Origin: Vulcanimicrobiota bacterium
GTDB taxonomy: Bacteria; Vulcanimicrobiota; JAJTBE01
DNA: 64,000 nucleotides
Reading direction: 5' to 3'
Assembly: GCA_021107945.1 (NCBI GenBank)
Contig: JAIORV010000066.1
Location: 1-64,000, forward strand
Numbering within the stretch: position 1 is the stretch's first letter; every line of letters begins with the position of its first letter. The notes under the pieces were generated by a model, which was not told the DNA's origin, made no database searches, and saw only the letters and a program-made list of their open reading frames with translations. Of the stretch, positions 8,743 to 19,290 are shown one piece after another. Position numbers and translations under genes: made by a program.

Positions 8743-8846
8743 ACTTAGGGTTACTCCTACAAGCCGGGAAGAGGGAAGAGGGAAGTGGGAAACGGGATCC
8801 TTCATCCACCCTCCAGACTCTTGCGTCCATTCTCCGCCATCCATTT

Positions 8847-8871
8847 ATCGGGGTTAGGAAACCCCTCCTAC
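8847..8871 (-). repeat. GTAGGAG hairpin repeat, GGGGTT stem
   Basis: On the minus strand GTAGGAGGGGTTTCC leads into TAACCCCGAT. Nearly identical to 49042-49066. It lies upstream of uvrC. Confidence 0.65.
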
Positions 8872-8874
8872 AAA

Positions 8875-8908
8875 AACTCTGCGTCCTCTGCGAACTCCGC
8901 GTTGAATT
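8875..8908 (+). repeat. CTCTGCG-family element, right arm
   Basis: Three nine-base units (CTCTGCGTC, CTCTGCGAA, CTCCGCGTT) followed by GAATT. Adjacent to the hairpin repeat at 8847-8871. Confidence 0.7.
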
Positions 8909-8967
8909 GTCTCCTCAATTATAATCCCTCACCAAGGAGGATTCAAGAACCAAGCCACAAATATTAA

Positions 8968-10272
<1,305 letters not shown>

Positions 10273-10286
10273 AAGGAGGTTGAAAA

Positions 10287-11531
10287 TTGTCCAGAAGTAA
10301 GAAATTATTTACATCAGAATCTGTAACCGAGGGGCATCCTGACAAAATGTGCGATCAGATTTCAGATGCAATTCTTGATCAAATCATAGCTCAGGACCCC
10401 ATCGCTCGTGTTGCATGCGAAGCTCTCGTTCATACTGGTGTTGTTCATATCGCCGGGCAAATCTCCACCGCCTGTTATGTTGATATACCCAAAATAACAA
10501 GGGAAACAATAGCGGAAATCGGTTATACAAGGGCCAAGTTCGGATTCGATGCACAGACTTGTGGAATACTCCTGTCAATTGATGAACAGTCTCCCGATAT
10601 CGCAATGGGAGTTAATAAATCATACGAAACAAAGACAGGCAATATAAGCGATGAAGAAGTAGAGACGCTGGGAGCGGGAGACCAGGGAATGATGTTCGGA
10701 TATGCCTGCACTGAAACCCCTGAATTGATGCCCCTGCCTATCACAATTGCCCATGATCTCTCAATAATGCTGGCAGCGGTAAGAAAGAATAAGGATATAA
10801 ACTACCTTCGTCCCGACGGCAAAACGCAGGTTACTGTCGAGTATGACAGTGAAAATAATCCCGTCAGGATTGAAAATGTCGTCATATCAACCCAGCATAA
10901 GCCTGAGATACCCCTGGATTTAATAAGGAAAGACCTGATAAGGAATGTCATTAAAAGAATTATACCAGATGAGTATCTTGACAATAAGACCAAGATATTT
11001 ATTAATCCCACGGGCAGGTTTGTGCGCGGGGGACCTTTGGCGGATACCGGTCTGACCGGCAGGAAAATAATTGTTGATACATACGGCGGAATGGCGCGCC
11101 ATGGCGGTGGATGCTTCTCTGGTAAAGATCCCACAAAGGTAGATAGAAGCGGATCCTATGCAACAAGATATGTTGCCAAGAATATTGTTGCTGCAGGATT
11201 GGCGGACCGTTGCGAAGTTTCTATCGCATATGCAATAGGTGTTTCCAGACCGGTGAGTATTGGTGTAAATACATTTGGAACAGGGAAATTTTCCGACCTT
11301 ACGATTGTGAAATTGATCGACGATATATTTGACCTTCGTCCCGGAGCTATCATCAGGGATATGAAACTGCGAAGGCCAATCTATAAACAAGTGGCATGTT
11401 ATGGGCATTTCGGCAGACCCGGACTTGATCTTCCCTGGGAAAAACTAAACAAGGTTAATGAAATCCGGAGGGAGTTAAACCTGCCCTTAATCGATGAAGA
11501 TGAAGAATTGACACTTGATAATGACGATTAA
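10287..11531 (+). CDS. metK: S-adenosylmethionine synthase
   Basis: Makes SAM from methionine and ATP. Seen: the opening [31 protein letters not shown] (ATP-binding loop), the Lys/Asp-rich metal and phosphate residues in [15 protein letters not shown] form (here [16 protein letters not shown]), and a C-terminal YGHFGR. Start is TTG at 10287 with AGGAGGT at 10274-10280, 6 bases upstream. 414 aa, full length. Second gene of the ahcY operon: the hydrolase clears the by-product of reactions that use the SAM made here. No SAM riboswitch was seen before either gene. Confidence 0.97.
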   Translation: MSRSKKLFTSESVTEGHPDKMCDQISDAILDQIIAQDPIARVACEALVHTGVVHIAGQISTACYVDIPKITRETIAEIGYTRAKFGFDAQTCGILLSIDEQSPDIAMGVNKSYETKTGNISDEEVETLGAGDQGMMFGYACTETPELMPLPITIAHDLSIMLAAVRKNKDINYLRPDGKTQVTVEYDSENNPVRIENVVISTQHKPEIPLDLIRKDLIRNVIKRIIPDEYLDNKTKIFINPTGRFVRGGPLADTGLTGRKIIVDTYGGMARHGGGCFSGKDPTKVDRSGSYATRYVAKNIVAAGLADRCEVSIAYAIGVSRPVSIGVNTFGTGKFSDLTIVKLIDDIFDLRPGAIIRDMKLRRPIYKQVACYGHFGRPGLDLPWEKLNKVNEIRRELNLPLIDEDEELTLDNDD

Positions 11532-11653
11532 TTTCTTATACTAAAAGAATTCATCTTAATATCGCTAATATCCTGATTGCAGGAAGGATTTAAACAGTTT
11601 CTGTTGAAAACGCTGTAAAGCTTTGGATAAAATGTAAAAAGGAGGATGAAATT

Positions 11654-12388
11654 ATGGTAGTGGGTCAGGCAATTAAATTGGAATATAAGATGAAAAAAGG
11701 CGAAACTCTAACTTATAAAACCACCGTTCACTCCGAACAGGAAATAAAAACCGAGGAGCAGTCGGGAAGCACAAGTTCAGATGTTGAGATGAAAATGGTT
11801 CAAAAATGTACCGATGTTGCTCCTGATGGAACAATGACTGTGGATGTTACAATCCAATCGGGGAAATTGAAAAGAGACGGTGAAGAGGAAGAGCTTCCCA
11901 ATGTGGGGCAGACAATTACACTTAAAATGAAGAAGAGTGGAGAAATTGTACATACATCGATAGATCTACCCTTCGAGCAACCGGCATTCCCCACAGACTC
12001 AGTTAAAAAAGGTGACTCTTGGGTCGGTGAAAGCAAGATCAGTATCCCCGGCAAAGCAGATATGGTTACATTAGAGTATAACTATTCTCTCTGGAGCTTT
12101 GATAAAACCCTGGGATATGATTGTGCAGAAATTAAGGTTGCATGTCCGAAAACAAATATTCCCATTCAGGAAGGGATTGATCAGACTCTTACGGCAAACG
12201 GCACAACACATTTCGCTCATAAACAAGGGCGGCTTGTGAAATCCGAGGTGGAAACCAGAACAAAGATTACAGCGCAGGATGGCGAAGTATCAACTTACAT
12301 CAAGGTTCTGGTGGAGCTCGTCGAGAAGCAGAAAGCCACTGATTCCCTGGGAATAACTGACGCCGACGATGGATTCATTCTCAAGTAA
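11654..12388 (+). CDS. Beta-rich protein of unknown function, 244 aa
   Basis: Not firmly recognised. The text is alternating polar and hydrophobic (LEYKMKKGETLTYKTTV, then VDVTIQSGKLK), typical of an all-beta protein, and the KGE-x-L-x-Y opening recalls DUF6263-type proteins, which is a weak match. No signal peptide and no membrane segment. AAAAGGAGG lies about 9 bases before the ATG at 11654. It lies 122 bp after metK and ends in its own hairpin terminator, so it may be part of the same transcript or independent. Role unknown. Confidence 0.75.
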   Translation: MVVGQAIKLEYKMKKGETLTYKTTVHSEQEIKTEEQSGSTSSDVEMKMVQKCTDVAPDGTMTVDVTIQSGKLKRDGEEEELPNVGQTITLKMKKSGEIVHTSIDLPFEQPAFPTDSVKKGDSWVGESKISIPGKADMVTLEYNYSLWSFDKTLGYDCAEIKVACPKTNIPIQEGIDQTLTANGTTHFAHKQGRLVKSEVETRTKITAQDGEVSTYIKVLVELVEKQKATDSLGITDADDGFILK

Positions 12389-12445
12389 TCAAGAAAATAT
12401 AGTATCAGGAATTCTTTAACCGGAATTCTTTGAATGGAATAAAAC

Positions 12446-12480
12446 AGGGGACGTTTTTGCGTCCCCTTTATTTATTTATT
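12446..12480 (+). terminator. Rho-independent terminator
   Basis: AGGGGACG and CGTCCCCT arms (12446-12453, 12460-12467) with a six-base loop, then TTATTTATTTATT. Closes the ahcY-metK-11654 unit. Confidence 0.85.
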
Positions 12481-12499
12481 TATCATCTGAAGTGATAGA

Positions 12500-13609
12500 T
12501 TATCTTTTCATCTCTCTCCCGTCAATATAATCGGGATAAGTATATCCATCCTTCTTGAAATAAACTTTCTTTTTAATCAACTCCCTGTAAAGATCGGGTC
12601 TGCGGTCTTTCAGGTAATAATATTTTGGCGCAGGATGAGTCCTGCCATAATATTCCGGTATGCAATCGGCAATGAGCATTGTGTCCTGTTCGTTATTCGC
12701 CGCCACAATCACATCTGCGTGAGGTCCTATAACAATGCTGTTCCCCCTGTAATGCCACTTGTTTCCGTCTCTTTCTTCATAGCCCGCCCTGTTGGAATAT
12801 GCGAAGAAGATATTGTTTTCGTAAGCCATTGCGGGAAGTAAAATCCTGGATATATCGGGGTATGGAACACTACTTCTTTTACCGTCGGGAAGAGTGTAGT
12901 ACCTGTCTGCCGCCGTAGGACCAACGATAAGCTTTGCTCCTTTTAGAGCAAGGACACGTGCAAGCTCGGGGAATTCACATTCATAACAATTCAGAATACC
13001 CACGGGAAAGCCGAATATCCGGTGAACCGGGAAATTGCTCTTTCCGAAGCTGAAGTTGTCCCTTTCCTGCTGTCCATAAAGTTGTGTCTTTTTATAACTA
13101 TCCAGCAACTTTCCATTCTCATTTATTACGGCGATGCTGTCGTAGTACTTTAAGACATTTCCAGGAGATTCTACTTTCTCAGCATATGGAACAAGTAGTG
13201 CCATATTATTTTTTCTTGCGATTTCTCTTGCCCTTGTAATGATTGCTCCGTCCTTGAACTCGGCAACTTTTTTTGCGGATTCCGGAGACTGTGTATATCC
13301 GGGGATAAAGAGCTCAGGAAATGAGAGGAGTTGAACTTTGTATTTTCTTGCCTGTGCGACAGCTTTTTCCAGCCTGGCCATATTTATCTTTGATGCTCCC
13401 GGTCCACATGCCGCTTGCGCCTGATAAACGCCCAGGCGGATTCCCTTTCCCTTCTCAGGAAGATTTTCATACATAGAAATTTTGAATTGAAGCTTCCTGT
13501 AGCTCTTCATCACAGTGTCATTATAAACGGGTGTCTGGGCAAGTGATGAAATGCTTGCAAGCAATAGTATTAACGAAATTAATACTAAAACAATGATATT
13601 CTTTTTCAA
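12500..13609 (-). CDS. Exported carbon-nitrogen hydrolase (nitrilase superfamily)
   Basis: Amidase or nitrilase-fold enzyme hydrolysing non-peptide C-N bonds. The Glu-Lys-Cys triad is visible: Glu in SFPELFIPGYT, Lys in DSYKKTQLYG, and Cys in ILNCYECEFPE. The start is TTG 13609, with a GAAGGGTGG site upstream; it gives a clean signal peptide (KKNII, then a long Val/Leu/Ile core ending SSLAQ). The longer reading from 13765 would run into the upstream gene and hide the signal. An exported member of this mostly cytoplasmic family is unusual. Last gene of a three-gene minus-strand cluster with the PIG-V-like and saccharopine-dehydrogenase-like genes. Substrate not predictable. Confidence 0.85.
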   Translation of the reverse strand: MKKNIIVLVLISLILLLASISSLAQTPVYNDTVMKSYRKLQFKISMYENLPEKGKGIRLGVYQAQAACGPGASKINMARLEKAVAQARKYKVQLLSFPELFIPGYTQSPESAKKVAEFKDGAIITRAREIARKNNMALLVPYAEKVESPGNVLKYYDSIAVINENGKLLDSYKKTQLYGQQERDNFSFGKSNFPVHRIFGFPVGILNCYECEFPELARVLALKGAKLIVGPTAADRYYTLPDGKRSSVPYPDISRILLPAMAYENNIFFAYSNRAGYEERDGNKWHYRGNSIVIGPHADVIVAANNEQDTMLIADCIPEYYGRTHPAPKYYYLKDRRPDLYRELIKKKVYFKKDGYTYPDYIDGREMKR

Positions 13610-13698
13610 TTTAATTGACCACCCTTCTTTAAAATTATTTCCCCGATGAATCCGGGGAATAGTTTTCTGTGACGGATGAAACGGGAAAGGAGGTCCTG

Positions 13699-14901
13699 TT
13701 ATATATAACAGGTTGTAAAATAATACTCCAGAGTTTTTATGCCTCCGAGGAAGAAAAATGTACATATTACAAAAAGGAAATACCTGTTTTCAATTAATTC
13801 TCCAAAAGCGATGAAAATCGGCCAGGCGTTCAATAAATGCCGTGGAATCGCTTTGATAACAGGCGGCATTGGAATGCACATCACAGAAAATATTGCAATA
13901 AGCGCGTAAGTTAAAAGACCGGCATTGATCTTTTTCAGGTGAAAACCCAGAAAAATCGCCGGAAGAATATACATATACATCTCAAGTCCCAGTTTTGTGT
14001 CCCCCATGAAATGCATAATCTGTTCTTTCGGTGACGGGGCAATCGGAAAAAAATATGAATTGGCAGATGGAATACTTTTTGAAAACGTATCCTGCCACAT
14101 TATAACATCACTGCTTGACATTATTCTTTTTGTAATCAGACTTGAAATCACAAATAGAATGAAAGGTATCAGGTAATACAAACAACCTGCGGGAGGAAGG
14201 GAAAACCTTTTCTCCTTCTTTATTTTTTTAATAAATCTTATCAGGAAACAGACAAAATAGATTCCAAGAAGTATCGCTCCCGATGTTCGAACACAAAGAG
14301 CCATGCCGGTAAAGACTGCGGACATGAGGTAGTCTTCTTTTTCAAAGTAGTACCAGGACAGGATTGCAAAGAATAGATAGGCGGGTTCCGAATACGTAAT
14401 CAACCCTGTTGCAAAGAAAGCGGGATAAGTCATGAGAAGGGCGGAAGCCGCGAAACTTTTTTCTTCAGATAAATATAACCTGCATACATGATAAAATGCA
14501 ATAATCGTGAGAATCGAAAAAACATTTGACGCAATAACTCCGGCAAGAATATTGCTCCTGAATATCCATCCCAGTATCATAATAATCGTGGGGAATAAGT
14601 AGCCGAAGTTTCTGAGAGCGAAATTCTTCTCTTTCCCCACAAGCTTAAAATGCTCTTTCCCCAGATATGATATATTCACATAATGGATGCTATCCCAATG
14701 GTATCCCAGCGCCATTATTACAGGAGAGATTTTGGCCTGTTTCATCACCTTTTCGCTTCTATAAACAAGCCCCTGGTTCATCTTTCCTTTTTTTATATAA
14801 TAATTGACAAATAGGCTCCCAAGTACTTTAAGCAAGAGCATCAAGATAATAAGTATCAATAGATACTTCCTGTCTTTTTCATTTTGAAATAGTTTAAACA
14901 T
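13699..14901 (-). CDS. Polytopic membrane protein, PIG-V/GT-C mannosyltransferase-like
   Basis: About ten hydrophobic helices across 400 aa. An early luminal loop near residue 68 contains HWDSIHYVNIS, which matches the W-D-x-x-x-Y pattern of bacterial PIG-V-like GT-C glycosyltransferases that use lipid-linked sugars; a later YSEPAYLFFA also fits. Known members transfer mannose to lipid or protein acceptors outside the membrane; for this protein that is inference. It begins 9 bases downstream of the stop of the saccharopine-dehydrogenase-like gene, so the two are co-transcribed. The C-terminus ends in a final hydrophobic helix. Confidence 0.7.
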   Translation of the reverse strand: MFKLFQNEKDRKYLLILIILMLLLKVLGSLFVNYYIKKGKMNQGLVYRSEKVMKQAKISPVIMALGYHWDSIHYVNISYLGKEHFKLVGKEKNFALRNFGYLFPTIIMILGWIFRSNILAGVIASNVFSILTIIAFYHVCRLYLSEEKSFAASALLMTYPAFFATGLITYSEPAYLFFAILSWYYFEKEDYLMSAVFTGMALCVRTSGAILLGIYFVCFLIRFIKKIKKEKRFSLPPAGCLYYLIPFILFVISSLITKRIMSSSDVIMWQDTFSKSIPSANSYFFPIAPSPKEQIMHFMGDTKLGLEMYMYILPAIFLGFHLKKINAGLLTYALIAIFSVMCIPMPPVIKAIPRHLLNAWPIFIAFGELIENRYFLFVICTFFFLGGIKTLEYYFTTCYI

Positions 14902-14910
14902 TAAACCCTG

Positions 14911-16065
14911 TTATTCGATCCTTTGCTTTCTATTTGAAATCCTTATATTCGCATCTTCCAGGTTTTTAAAGAAAATATCCAGGGGAATTGATTTCTCCTG
15001 GCATAAAACTCCCTTTTTAGATATATCTCCATTTGCAATCATCAATGCAATAATGGCACATGGAAATGCCGTCATTCTCATCATTGAGGTAAGGTGATTC
15101 TCCACATCGTAAAAGTCAATTACCTCTTGTGTAAATATGGTCTTGAAGCCTATATCCGTGCCGGTCGCAGTCACCCTTAGAAGTATGGCGTCAGAGGCGT
15201 TAGACTTGAGATTGTTTTCCAGAATTCTCTCAAGGACATTTCGTGGAACAATCTTGCCTCCCTCATAATCGATGGGATCTGAGCCTGTAAATCCCATCTC
15301 GATGAGAAACTTGATATACTTTTGATGTCCGGGATATCGAATTGTCTTGTAATCAAGATTTTTCACATTATCCCTGAGTGTTTTTGTCAGAGTGGAGATA
15401 CCTCCCGATGTAAAGAACGCTTCCATTTCCCCGAACGGATCAGGGAAGTGTATTGTCTCCAGCCCATCCATACTGTCAACGATAGTAATTTTACCGTCTT
15501 TTATTATTCGTGATTTTTCGATATATTCGTTTATAAGCCCTCTTGCATTGAAAAGGAGGCAGTAGTTTAAAGGAGGAAGGGGATCAATCGGAACTCCGCC
15601 GACACGAATTTGAATGGAATCGGTTTCATCAAGTTCGTCAATTGCCTTTGCAGACAATATATTTACAAAGCCCGGGGCAAGTCCACAGTCCGGAATAATC
15701 GTAACGCCTGCCTTTTTTGCTTCATCTGTACGGGCAAACTGCTGATCCACAACGTCATGATTTCCACCGAGATCAATAAAGCTACAGCCTGAATCTATCG
15801 CAATATCGGTATATAATAAATTATGCTCGTATGATGTGGCTCCTATCGCAACCTGGCAATTCTCCATCAACTCCCTTATTCTTACAGAATCTTTGGCGTC
15901 AAATGCCACCGGTTTTATCTTTTTCGAATTATATTCACGCGCAATGCTTTCAGGACGTTCAAGGTCTCTGTCTGCAAGGATAATTTCATCAATCTGTTTT
16001 TTCCCCGAAAGAAAAAAGGCGGCCGCATTTCCCATCATTCCTGATCCCAGGATTAATATTCTCAT
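14911..16065 (-). CDS. Saccharopine dehydrogenase-like oxidoreductase
   Basis: NAD(P)-dependent oxidoreductase of the Lys9/saccharopine reductase family. Seen: the Rossmann start MRILILGSGMMGNAAAFFL (GxGxxG form), an acidic end of beta-2 (LADRD), the SFIDLGGNHDVV and PDCGLAPGFVNIL blocks, and the C-terminal substrate domain with FPDPFGEMEAFFTSGG and IRYPGH. AAGGAGAA lies upstream of ATG 16065. 384 aa is the length of the short lysine-6-dehydrogenase or carboxynorspermidine-synthase-like group. It heads the minus-strand cluster. The amino-acid substrate (saccharopine, lysine or a polyamine precursor) cannot be decided. Confidence 0.88.
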   Translation of the reverse strand: MRILILGSGMMGNAAAFFLSGKKQIDEIILADRDLERPESIAREYNSKKIKPVAFDAKDSVRIRELMENCQVAIGATSYEHNLLYTDIAIDSGCSFIDLGGNHDVVDQQFARTDEAKKAGVTIIPDCGLAPGFVNILSAKAIDELDETDSIQIRVGGVPIDPLPPLNYCLLFNARGLINEYIEKSRIIKDGKITIVDSMDGLETIHFPDPFGEMEAFFTSGGISTLTKTLRDNVKNLDYKTIRYPGHQKYIKFLIEMGFTGSDPIDYEGGKIVPRNVLERILENNLKSNASDAILLRVTATGTDIGFKTIFTQEVIDFYDVENHLTSMMRMTAFPCAIIALMIANGDISKKGVLCQEKSIPLDIFFKNLEDANIRISNRKQRIE

Positions 16066-16120
16066 ACTTAATTATTCTCCTTCTTTTATCATACCGGTTA
16101 CTGTTCAGCCTCTATGTTTT

Positions 16121-16210
16121 TTTACCGCAAAAGCCTGCCCTGAACTCGTTTCAGGGATCGCGGAGGATAACCGGAGAAAAAAAATCTCTCTGTGTCCTCT
16201 GTGGTGAAAA
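16121..16210. repeat. CTCTGCG-family element, both arms
   Basis: A left arm (TTTACCGCAAAAGCC, later GGGATCGCGGAGGATAACCGGAG) and a right arm (CTCTGTGTCCTCTGTGGTGAAAA). A fragment of a second repeat (CCTGAACTCGTTTCAGG) sits inside it. Part of the gap between divergent genes; no gene seen from 16066 to 16413. Confidence 0.65.
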
Positions 16211-16325
16211 TAAAAACTATAAACAACCGGGATTTTGAGGTTTTTCCATATCCTCACTTGAGATCATCAAACAAGTAATTTCTCGACTGTCTCAGGTGAG
16301 AAATGTGATAAAACTTAAAAATAAA

Positions 16326-16359
16326 TTCTCTGCGATCTCTGCGCCCTCTGCGTTGAATT
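16326..16359 (+). repeat. CTCTGCG-family element, right arm
   Basis: CTCTGCGAT, CTCTGCGCC and CTCTGCGTT in tandem and then GAATTT, about 55 bases before the YcaO gene. Confidence 0.7.
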
Positions 16360-16413
16360 TAAAAGCATTATCCGGGATAAAGGGTTTTAGCAATTGTCTT
16401 CAAACTTTTCAAT

Positions 16414-18960
16414 ATGAAGAATATTTTTCCTGTAAAAGCTGACAATCTCCAGATGATAGACATCGAGCCAGGTTATTCGGTTATTTTTTGCAACTTTGAC
16501 CATTTCATGGAATTGGATAAAAAGGGATTGATACCGCTTTTTCACAATCTGACGGGTAAAATTGACGGAATAACGCCCCTGAAAAAGATAAAGCAAGAAT
16601 TAACCTCATCAATTCCGCCTGATATTTTCGACAAACTCATAGACATGCTTAAGGAGCATGGCTTTATTAAATTTCAGGAATCTCCACTCCCGGAGTCTCA
16701 GGCATTTAATTTCAGGAAGTTCAAAAATGATGCCCTCTCCCCTGCCCCGCAGTATCCTGATTTACAACTTGATGTATTAAAGGGAAAAAGCTTCCTGATT
16801 TATCTTGACGATCCGACCGCTCTGACAACAGCGAAAGTTCTGGCGGAAATTGACGGGACTGAAGTTGCTGTATATATGAAGCACCGCTCCAGGTTCTTCA
16901 ACAACCTTGAGAGAATAGGATTCAGCAAGCTTTTTCGCTCAAGGGGGATTAAGTATGACCGGTCTCTTCAGGGGTTTGATTTTGACATGACATTCAATTC
17001 CCCGGAGACATGGGATATCACCACGGAAAAAGAAATTGTCAGTTATCTCGACTTCCCGTCAAACAAGAAAACAAACAGGAGCTTTCTTTTATCCTTTTCA
17101 GGAATGGGAGAAAACGCCATGATTTTTTACCCTATTAACAGATATGGAAAAAATATTTACTCCCACTTTATGACATGCTTCTTCTGCGGTGTCAGGGACA
17201 AAAAGTCCTGGAGGAGGATTATCAGGAGAATTACTGATGTGGAAAACCAGACTGAATCAGATCTATCCTTCAGACTTCCACTCATCAAATATGACCGAGA
17301 ATATTTTATTAACGAAATCTTAAAGGAAGCAATCTCTTATTTCCAGGATGAAAATCAAATTCCACGGCAGGGCGTAGGGAAAATAAATATCATTCCCCAT
17401 GGAACAAATGAAGCTGAAACCATTTATTTCACTATACCGTATGAAGACTACACAGGACATAATAATAAAACAAACCCATTCGAGACACTTTGCCCTTTAA
17501 TTCCACAAGAAATAAAATATCCCATCCCGGCGATACCATCTGATATTTCAAGTTCAACCCTGATAAATAAACATGTGGGAATAATAGAAAGTATTAATAT
17601 TGAGCCACCTTCTTCCGGGAATCTCCCCTTTTACTATGTAAATGCGCAGACAAGAGATACAAGCCTATATACGGGAAGAGAGTCGGTGAATATCGGTGCA
17701 GGCTGCTCCTATATACAGGAAGTCGCAAGACGCTCTGCAATCGGCGAAGCACTGGAGAGATACTGTGCATCATTTATCTTCAGGGAGGATCCCATCCCGG
17801 TAGAAGAAAGAGCATATACATCTTGCCAATATTTCCAGCATGGATCATTCGACTCATTTTGCGAACCCGAATGCTGCCCTGAAGACTTTTCGCTTTTTTC
17901 TGATACTCAATATGGGAAACCGGGATTTCCATATACCCCGTTTGATCAAAAAACCAAAATCACATGGGTTCCGGGAAAGAGACTGCAAGGCGATATAATT
18001 GAAATTGATTATCGGAATAGTCTGTATAATAGAGCAAAAAAATGGGATGCAATTCTGCCCGCTCCTTTAGTATTCTTGCCCTACAATTCACAAAGATATA
18101 GTGATTTTCACCCTTCCTGTAAAGATGAGCCAGAAATATCATTTTATTCATCGGTTGGTCTTGGATGTGGCGAATCTCTCGAGGAGGCGATCCTGGCCGG
18201 GCTTTACGAGGTAATTGAGAGACATTCCCTTGCCCTGTTTTGGGTTCGAAAAGATGTTCGACCTGAAGTTGATATTAGGTATATAAAACAAAAGCTCAGG
18301 GAAAGGAAGATTGATTCCATCCTTGATCCTTCCGCCGATTACCGGATATTGAACCTGACGGGCGATTTCAACATCCCCATATTCTATGGATTTACAATCG
18401 AAAACCGGGACGGTCGAAAGCTTTTTGCATCGGGATCAGCCTGCAGGGTTGATCCGGTTGACGCCCTTGTAAAAACAATCTCCGAAATCTCACATAACAG
18501 AATATATCTTAGAAAAACATTATCCAAAAATAAGGATTACAGCCACATGTATGACTGGAATAATATCAGGTCATATAAGGATCATGCGCTGTTTTACAAC
18601 CTATTCCCGGAGATGTTTTCTTACCTTGATTTCATGTACAGGGGAGGAATAGACAAGGATATTCTCGATAAAGTTCTTGTGAAAAATGATGATGATATCT
18701 ATGTTTCGAAAAAGGAAAAAGCAAGAAGAATGCTTTTACATATAAACAGGATTATGGAAAACCGGGGGAAGCAAATATATTATTCCATTCTTACAACCAA
18801 AGATGTTGAAATGACAGGAAACCACGTTGTGCGGGTTTTGATTCCAGGCTTCATTTACCCGTCACCCATTTATGGGCAGGAATTCCTTGGATGTCCCGAT
18901 CTCTATTCCACAGGATTGAGAGAAGATGAGCTAAATCCCCTACCTCATCCATTTGCGTAG
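16414..18960 (+). CDS. Fused YcaO cyclodehydratase for a modified peptide
   Basis: Single-chain YcaO enzyme, which activates backbone amides with ATP to form azolines (or thioamides) on a ribosomal peptide. Residues 1-90 look like a PqqD-type recognition element that binds a leader peptide. Residues 120-370 look like the degenerate E1-like partner, with the CFFCGVRDKKSWRR cysteine pair typical of it. The YcaO domain fills 400-848: SAIGEALERYCA near 441 and EEAILAGLYEVIERHS near 590-605 carry the Glu/Arg ATP and Mg residues, and the chain ends PLPHPFA, keeping the C-terminal PxPxP motif of azoline-forming enzymes. No ribosome binding site is obvious before ATG 16414. No flavin dehydrogenase, peptidase, transporter or precursor peptide is visible beside it. 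Family call firm; product unknown. Confidence 0.88.
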   Translation: MKNIFPVKADNLQMIDIEPGYSVIFCNFDHFMELDKKGLIPLFHNLTGKIDGITPLKKIKQELTSSIPPDIFDKLIDMLKEHGFIKFQESPLPESQAFNFRKFKNDALSPAPQYPDLQLDVLKGKSFLIYLDDPTALTTAKVLAEIDGTEVAVYMKHRSRFFNNLERIGFSKLFRSRGIKYDRSLQGFDFDMTFNSPETWDITTEKEIVSYLDFPSNKKTNRSFLLSFSGMGENAMIFYPINRYGKNIYSHFMTCFFCGVRDKKSWRRIIRRITDVENQTESDLSFRLPLIKYDREYFINEILKEAISYFQDENQIPRQGVGKINIIPHGTNEAETIYFTIPYEDYTGHNNKTNPFETLCPLIPQEIKYPIPAIPSDISSSTLINKHVGIIESINIEPPSSGNLPFYYVNAQTRDTSLYTGRESVNIGAGCSYIQEVARRSAIGEALERYCASFIFREDPIPVEERAYTSCQYFQHGSFDSFCEPECCPEDFSLFSDTQYGKPGFPYTPFDQKTKITWVPGKRLQGDIIEIDYRNSLYNRAKKWDAILPAPLVFLPYNSQRYSDFHPSCKDEPEISFYSSVGLGCGESLEEAILAGLYEVIERHSLALFWVRKDVRPEVDIRYIKQKLRERKIDSILDPSADYRILNLTGDFNIPIFYGFTIENRDGRKLFASGSACRVDPVDALVKTISEISHNRIYLRKTLSKNKDYSHMYDWNNIRSYKDHALFYNLFPEMFSYLDFMYRGGIDKDILDKVLVKNDDDIYVSKKEKARRMLLHINRIMENRGKQIYYSILTTKDVEMTGNHVVRVLIPGFIYPSPIYGQEFLGCPDLYSTGLREDELNPLPHPFA

Positions 18961-19027
18961 GGTGAGCATGCAAATCCCGATGATATAGAGGAGCAAGTCT
19001 CAATAAAAGAGGATGATTGGCTTAAAG

Positions 19028-19125
19028 AGATCCTTCGCTGAGTAATACATCGGAGAAATGTAAAACTCGTTCTTGCCAAAGCTTATTCAGGAAAGTTAAA
19101 GATTGTATTCCGCTCAGGATGACAG
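19028..19125 (-). repeat. GTCATCCTGAGC element fragment
   Basis: Ends AGATCCTTCGCTGAG (19028-19042) and GCTCAGGATGACAG (19112-19125); the core contains CTTGCCAAAGCTTATTCAG. The same core lies in reverse at 49476-49720. Together with plain spacer it fills the gap between the YcaO gene and 19291. Confidence 0.65.
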
Positions 19126-19290
19126 CCCGGAAGATTTGGTTGCAGGAGATCATTCACTGTGAAATTCATAAGAAATAATTCACATAATTTTAACATCTTT
19201 CTGTTGTATTCAGGGTTATATTAGGGTAAAATAAAAATGGAAAGCTGCGGGAATGGCATACTTATATTAATAACAAGGGGTTGAGGGGAT

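Noticed and set aside
18958-19041. In-frame open stretch after the YcaO stop codon, as if TAG were read through
   Set aside because: The enzyme already ends in the expected PxPxP tail, the extra codons have no start, and the last part lies in a dispersed repeat (from 19028).
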